Part shown: positions 5,505 to 8,163 of the stretch, piece by piece | How positions within the stretch are numbered: position 1 is the first letter of the stretch | Layout of the letters: each line of letters begins with the position of its first letter | DNA from: an uncultured Oscillospiraceae bacterium | Lineage (GTDB): Bacteria; Bacillota; Clostridia; Oscillospirales; Ruminococcaceae | Assembly: GCA_958403605.1 (NCBI GenBank) | Contig: CATXYA010000055.1 | Coordinates: 1-8,163 of the forward strand | Direction of reading: 5' to 3' | DNA: 8,163 nucleotides | Made by a program: the position numbers and the translations under genes | Notes under the pieces: model-generated | Databases searched by the model: none | What the model was told of the DNA's origin: nothing | The model's input: the letters and a program-made list of their open reading frames with translations, nothing else

Positions 5505-5870
5505 TTATTTCAGCTCGATCTTGGCGCCGACGTCTTCCAGCTTCTTCTTCATTTCCTCGGCGTCGGCCTTCTGAGCGGCCTCTTTGATGGTCTTCGGGGC
5601 GTTGTCGACCAGCTCTTTGGCCTCTTTCAGGCCCAGGCCGGTGACTTCCTTGACGGCCTTGATGACGGCCATCTTGTTGGCGCCGACTTCAGCCAGCACA
5701 ACGTCGAACTCGGTCTTCTCTTCCACCACGGGCGCAGCGGCAGCGGCGGGCGCAGCGGCGACGGCGGAAACGCCGAACTCTTCGCAATAGGTGTCGATGA
5801 GCTCTTTCAGCTCGAGGATGGACAGTTCCTTGATGGAATCCAGAATGGCAGTGATTTTCTCAGAAGCCAT
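5505..5870 (-). CDS. rplL: 50S ribosomal protein L7/L12
   Basis: The 121-residue stalk protein, present as multiple dimers on L10, that recruits and stimulates translational GTPases. The N-terminal dimerisation and L10-binding domain covers about residues 1-34, followed by the flexible hinge rich in Ala, Pro and Val (about 35-50) and the factor-binding C-terminal domain, with the conserved [21 protein letters not shown] region. Length and all parts are normal. The ATG at 5868-5870 has GGAGG about 7-8 bases upstream. It follows rplJ by 48 bases without a terminator, so it is controlled by the same attenuated leader. Downstream is a terminator and a convergent gene, not rpoB. Confidence 0.98.
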   Translation of the reverse strand: MASEKITAILDSIKELSILELKELIDTYCEEFGVSAVAAAPAAAAAPVVEEKTEFDVVLAEVGANKMAVIKAVKEVTGLGLKEAKELVDNAPKTIKEAAQKADAEEMKKKLEDVGAKIELK

Positions 5871-5918
5871 GATAATACCTCCAATTGTAATATGTTTGTG
5901 TCAATTCGGATGATCAGC

Positions 5919-6428
5919 TTAGGCAGCAGGCTCTTCCTGCTTGTCCACATAGGCCTGCATGGCCACGGCCAGACCGCTGAGGGTGCTGGTGAGGGCGCCT
6001 GCAAACATGGACAGCATGCCCTTGTAATCGGGCAGCTTGGCGATGGAGATCAGCTCGTCCTGGCTGAGGACGGAGCCTTCCATGTAACCGCCTTTCAGTG
6101 AGAACGCGCCCTTGGACGTCTCGGCATACTTGTTCAGGATGCGCGCGGCGGCAATGGGGTCCTCCTTGGAAACGGCCAAAGCCGTGGAGCCGGTGAAAGA
6201 CGCGGCCAGATCGGCCAGATTCGTGTCCTTCACAGCCAGGCGCAGCATGGTGTTTTTCACAACGGCATACTCGATACCGGCTTCACGCAGCTCTTTGCGC
6301 AGCTTCGTGTCGTTGGCAACGCTGATGCCCATGTAGTCCACCACAACGCCCGCGACGGCGCCCTGCATTTTCTCGCGCAGGTCGGCCACGTACGCCTCTT
6401 TTTGTTTCAGGATCTTTTCGCTCGGCAT
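5919..6428 (-). CDS. rplJ: 50S ribosomal protein L10
   Basis: A 169-residue protein that anchors L7/L12 dimers to 23S rRNA at the stalk base. The N-terminal rRNA-binding domain carries the conserved stretch VVVDYMGISVANDTKLRKEL and the later EYAVVKNTMLRLA. The C-terminal helix, which holds L7/L12, ends in YVDKQEEPAA. The length is normal. The ATG at 6426-6428 follows AGGTGA by nine bases. It has its own strong promoter and an untranslated leader of about 165 bases with an attenuator. In Bacillus subtilis the L10-L12 complex is known to autoregulate rplJL by attenuation; the same logic can be read here. Confidence 0.98.
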   Translation of the reverse strand: MPSEKILKQKEAYVADLREKMQGAVAGVVVDYMGISVANDTKLRKELREAGIEYAVVKNTMLRLAVKDTNLADLAASFTGSTALAVSKEDPIAAARILNKYAETSKGAFSLKGGYMEGSVLSQDELISIAKLPDYKGMLSMFAGALTSTLSGLAVAMQAYVDKQEEPAA

Positions 6429-6476
6429 AGTTCAGTTTCACCTCGTTTCAAAAAGTTTTGTTTTAAGACAAGGTGC

Positions 6477-6508
6477 AAAAAAGCCTCTTTCTCCCGCGAG
6501 AAAGAGGC
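6477..6508 (-). terminator. Attenuator terminator in the rplJ leader
   Basis: Perfect 11-bp arms at 6483-6493 and 6498-6508 with a four-base loop, followed on the minus strand by six T (6477-6482). It lies between the rplJ promoter and the rplJ start, so it must be conditional. The T tract and the next bases (6473-6482) can also pair with 6522-6531 to form a further 10-bp outer stem. Confidence 0.93.
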
Positions 6509-6539
6509 AAAAATCACAAGGTTTTTTGCACGTTTCTCG
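6497..6539 (-). promoter_or_regulatory. Candidate antiterminator in the rplJ leader
   Basis: In the RNA, CGAGAAA (6539-6533) can pair with TTTCTCG (6503-6497), and GCAAAAA (6529-6523) with TTTTTGC (6513-6507). The two 7-bp helices are separated by a 3x3 internal loop and capped by a nine-base loop. They occupy 6497-6508, the whole 5' arm of the attenuator in RNA order, so antiterminator and terminator exclude each other. Found by eye; stability was not computed. Confidence 0.7.
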
Positions 6540-6599
6540 GCAGGCGGGAAGGTTTCCCTTACGCTCGAAAGCACCTGCTGTCTCTAAAACAGCTTTTAT

Positions 6600-6628
6600 A
6601 ATATAGCACACGGCGGCGGCGCTGTCAA
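6600..6628 (-). promoter_or_regulatory. Promoter of rplJ-rplL
   Basis: On the minus strand a perfect -35 TTGACA (6623-6628) and -10 TATATT (6600-6605, five of six matches) are separated by 17 bases. It begins 19 bases past the stop of the YbjQ-family gene, which has no terminator of its own here, so that gene may read into the leader. Confidence 0.9.
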
Positions 6629-6647
6629 GAGTTCGGCGTGAAAACCG

Positions 6648-7292
6648 TCAAGTTTTTGCGTCCGGCGCCAGCAGCACGGCGGTGCCCGTCACCAAAACAC
6701 CCATCATATTTTGAGACAGTGTCAGCGTACTGAAGCTGACACCCAAAACCGCATTTGCCTTCAGCTCCAGCGCGTTCTTTTTCAGCCGCTGCATGGAAGC
6801 CTCCCGCGCCTGTTTCATTTTACCCATAAAGGCGTTGCTCTCTTCCCCCAGCATATCGGATAAGCTGGCCTTGAATTCGCTCAAAAAGCCCGTCCCCAAA
6901 ATTGTCTCCCCGGTGACGATGCCTAGATATTTCTGGACCCGATGACCTTCAAAGAAATCGCCCGTGGTCAGCAGCATATTTTCGGAAAAGTTCCTTTCTT
7001 CTTCCTCTTTCCTTTTCCTGTGGAGCTTTTCCCCTGCCCGTCCCTGATAGTCCTGCCACCATTGCTGGAACCACTTGCTTTCCTCCGTTTGCTTGGGGAC
7101 GATGCGCGCTTCCAAGCGCGGGCACTGCCGGATAAACTCCTCGCGGTCTTCCTGTACGACTGCACGTTCCACCCTTTCCAAACTGTCACTGCATTCTGCA
7201 CACAGCTTCAGCTTTTGGCCCAGATGGTTCACCGTTCCCTGTACGCCTCCGAAGCCCAACGATTTCCCGCAGCATGCGCAATAGCTCGCCAT
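6648..7292 (-). CDS. Zinc-ribbon protein with C-terminal YbjQ/UPF0145 domain
   Basis: A 214-residue protein in three parts. Residues 1-36 hold Cys5, Cys8, Cys31 and Cys34, a treble/zinc-ribbon arrangement of two CxxC knuckles. Residues 37-104 are charged and helical, with clusters such as HRKRKEEEER that could form a coiled coil. Residues 105-208 match the YbjQ (UPF0145, putative heavy-metal-binding) domain: MLLTTGDFFEGHRVQKYLGIVTGE, then ALELKANAVLGVSFS and GVLVTGTAVLL. The family forms oligomers of unknown function. The ATG at 7290-7292 has AGGAG 11 bases upstream and AAGGGGA nearer. It has its own promoter and sits unusually between rplA and rplJ. No function can be assigned. Confidence 0.88.
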   Translation of the reverse strand: MASYCACCGKSLGFGGVQGTVNHLGQKLKLCAECSDSLERVERAVVQEDREEFIRQCPRLEARIVPKQTEESKWFQQWWQDYQGRAGEKLHRKRKEEEERNFSENMLLTTGDFFEGHRVQKYLGIVTGETILGTGFLSEFKASLSDMLGEESNAFMGKMKQAREASMQRLKKNALELKANAVLGVSFSTLTLSQNMMGVLVTGTAVLLAPDAKT

Positions 7293-7326
7293 TCCCCTTC
7301 ACGCTCCTGACACCGTTATTGGTACT

Positions 7327-7354
7327 ATCATACCATATCCCCCATATTCCGCAA
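7327..7354 (-). promoter_or_regulatory. Candidate promoter of the zinc-ribbon/YbjQ gene
   Basis: Minus-strand -10 TATGAT (7327-7332) and -35 TTGCGG (7349-7354) with a 16-base spacer. A short inverted repeat TGGTA/TACCA overlaps the -10 box and could be an operator, but it is only five bases per arm. Confidence 0.55.
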
Positions 7355-7362
7355 GCCCTAAC

Positions 7363-7404
7363 AAAAAATCAGGTCCCAGCTGCGGTTTGCAGCCGGGACC
7401 TGAT
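7363..7404 (-). terminator. Rho-independent terminator of rplA
   Basis: Stem of 10 plus 5 bp (7368-7377 with 7395-7404; 7379-7383 with 7389-7393), one A-C mismatch and a five-base loop, followed by six T on the minus strand (7363-7368, the last shared with the stem). It separates rplA transcription from the YbjQ-family gene. Confidence 0.93.
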
Positions 7405-7429
7405 GATGCTTTTTGTTTTCCGAAGAAAC

Positions 7430-8125
7430 TCAGCCGCCGAATTTGGCGCTGTTCAGCTTGACGCCGGGGCCCATCGTGGACGCCACCGTGGCGCTCTTGA
7501 TGTATTGGCCCTTGGCGGCCGCGGGCTTCGCTTTCACGACAGCATCCATGACCGTCTTCAGGTTTTCACCCAGCTTCTCGGGGCCGAAAGAGGCCTTGCC
7601 GATGGGCACGTGGATGATGTTGGCCTTGTCCAGGCGGTACTCGATCTTACCGGCCTTGGCTTCGGCGACGGCACGGCCCAAATCGGGCGTGACGGTGCCG
7701 GCCTTGGGGTTGGGCATCAGGCCGCGCGGGCCCAGGATCTTACCCAGACGGCCGACCTGGCCCATCATGTCCGGGGTGGTGACGAGGACGTCGAAATCGA
7801 CGAAGCCCTCGTTCTGGATCTTGGCGATCAGGTCGGCGTCGCCGACCATCATGGCGCCCGCCTCTTCGGCGGCGCGGGCGGCGTCGCCCTTGGCGATGGC
7901 GATGACGCGCACGTCCTTGCCGGTGCCGTTGGGCAGCACGACAGCGCCGCGGACCTGCTGGTCAGCATGGCGGCTGTCAACGCCCAGGCGCACGTGCAGC
8001 TCGACGGTCTCGTCGAATTTCGCTTTGGCGGTCTGGCAGCACAGCGCCAGCGCCTCTTCGCTGTCGTACAGCTTGGTACGGTCGACGAGCTTTTTGCTCT
8101 CGACATAATGTTTACCGTGATTCAT
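7430..8125 (-). CDS. rplA: 50S ribosomal protein L1
   Basis: A 231-residue protein of the mobile L1 stalk, which helps release deacylated tRNA from the E site and represses its own mRNA. The signature [17 protein letters not shown] is at 125-141, and the C-terminal TMGPGVKL is the other conserved part. The length is normal. The ATG at 8123-8125 has AGGAGG five bases upstream. A structured element directly upstream resembles the L1-binding site. rplK is expected just beyond the window edge but is not visible. The terminator downstream ends the transcript before the next gene. Confidence 0.98.
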   Translation of the reverse strand: MNHGKHYVESKKLVDRTKLYDSEEALALCCQTAKAKFDETVELHVRLGVDSRHADQQVRGAVVLPNGTGKDVRVIAIAKGDAARAAEEAGAMMVGDADLIAKIQNEGFVDFDVLVTTPDMMGQVGRLGKILGPRGLMPNPKAGTVTPDLGRAVAEAKAGKIEYRLDKANIIHVPIGKASFGPEKLGENLKTVMDAVVKAKPAAAKGQYIKSATVASTMGPGVKLNSAKFGG

Positions 8126-8136
8126 ACTATCCTCCT

Positions 8137-8162
8137 GTGGTAAATCGGAATATTCCTCCCAC
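8137..8162 (-). promoter_or_regulatory. Candidate L1-binding hairpin upstream of rplA
   Basis: In the RNA, GTGG (8162-8159) pairs with CCAC (8140-8137), and GGAAT with ATTCC (8147-8156), leaving an asymmetric internal loop of GA opposite GATTTA. Two short helices around such a loop are the general form of L1 sites in 23S rRNA and rplKA mRNAs. It ends one base before the AGGAGG, so L1 binding would block translation. Confidence 0.55.
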
Positions 8163-8163
8163 G

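Larger units (their letters stand above)
6429..6593 (-). promoter_or_regulatory. L10 leader (rplJL autoregulatory 5' UTR)
   Basis: The leader runs from the predicted start near 6593 to the rplJ ATG. Its first half is a folded domain typical of L10 leaders: GCAGG (6578-6574) pairs with CCTGC (6544-6540), enclosing a small stem with a TTCG loop (6563-6572) and a GGGAA/TTCCC hairpin (6546-6558). The CCGAGA that follows this stem also forms the start of the candidate antiterminator, so L10-L12 binding could release the attenuator hairpin. Assignment as an L10 leader rests on position and this pattern. Confidence 0.85.

Noticed and set aside
6483..6508. Hairpin upstream of rplJ as the plain terminator of the YbjQ-family gene
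   Set aside because: It lies downstream of the strong rplJ promoter and about 85 bases inside the rplJ transcript, so it must act as an attenuator for rplJ. It could still stop read-through from the upstream gene.
7274..8143. Plus-strand open frame of 289 codons opposite rplA
   Set aside because: It is the complement of rplA and its terminator. The repetitive Gly, Asp and His content follows from rplA codon bias.

Overview
The window looks like a piece of a GC-rich Clostridia chromosome, most likely in or near Oscillospiraceae. This is inferred from an EFR1-type ferredoxin, GC-rich codon use combined with AT-rich promoters and strong AGGAGG ribosome binding sites, and a Firmicutes-style attenuated L10 leader before rplJ. 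No mobile element, CRISPR array, tRNA or rRNA is visible. Nearly all genes lie on the minus strand; the plus strand carries only the ferredoxin tail at the left and a small Xre regulator.

Left part (1-2000): the 3' end of an EFR1-family flavodoxin/ferredoxin fusion converges on a two-gene minus-strand operon, tetR followed by a short-chain dehydrogenase, across one long shared hairpin. The tetR promoter is near perfect and carries two copies of a 14-bp operator, one in the -35/-10 spacer and one over the expected start site, so tight autoregulation of both genes is likely.

Middle part (2000-5500): a trxA-trxB thioredoxin system operon with its own terminator. The thioredoxin has a WCVYC active site instead of WCGPC, and a dyad symmetry lies where the -35 box should be. 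Then come a GNAT acetyltransferase and a class I SAM methyltransferase, each with its own promoter. An AT-rich divergent control region separates the methyltransferase from the Xre-family regulator.

Right part (5500-8163): ribosomal stalk genes in the order rplA, a zinc-ribbon/YbjQ (UPF0145) protein, rplJ, rplL, all on the minus strand. rplJ has a strong promoter and a leader in which I can trace an L10-binding domain, an antiterminator and an intrinsic terminator that exclude each other. A hairpin between the window edge and rplA resembles the L1 autoregulatory site. The usual rplKAJL-rpoBC cluster is interrupted twice: an unrelated gene sits between rplA and rplJ, and rplL ends at a terminator facing a convergent gene, so rpoBC is not next to it.

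Overall this is mostly housekeeping DNA. I do not see a clear new biological system. The points most worth checking are the fully readable rplJ attenuator, the zinc-ribbon/YbjQ protein within the ribosomal cluster, the thioredoxin with its altered active site, and the dyad in front of trxA.
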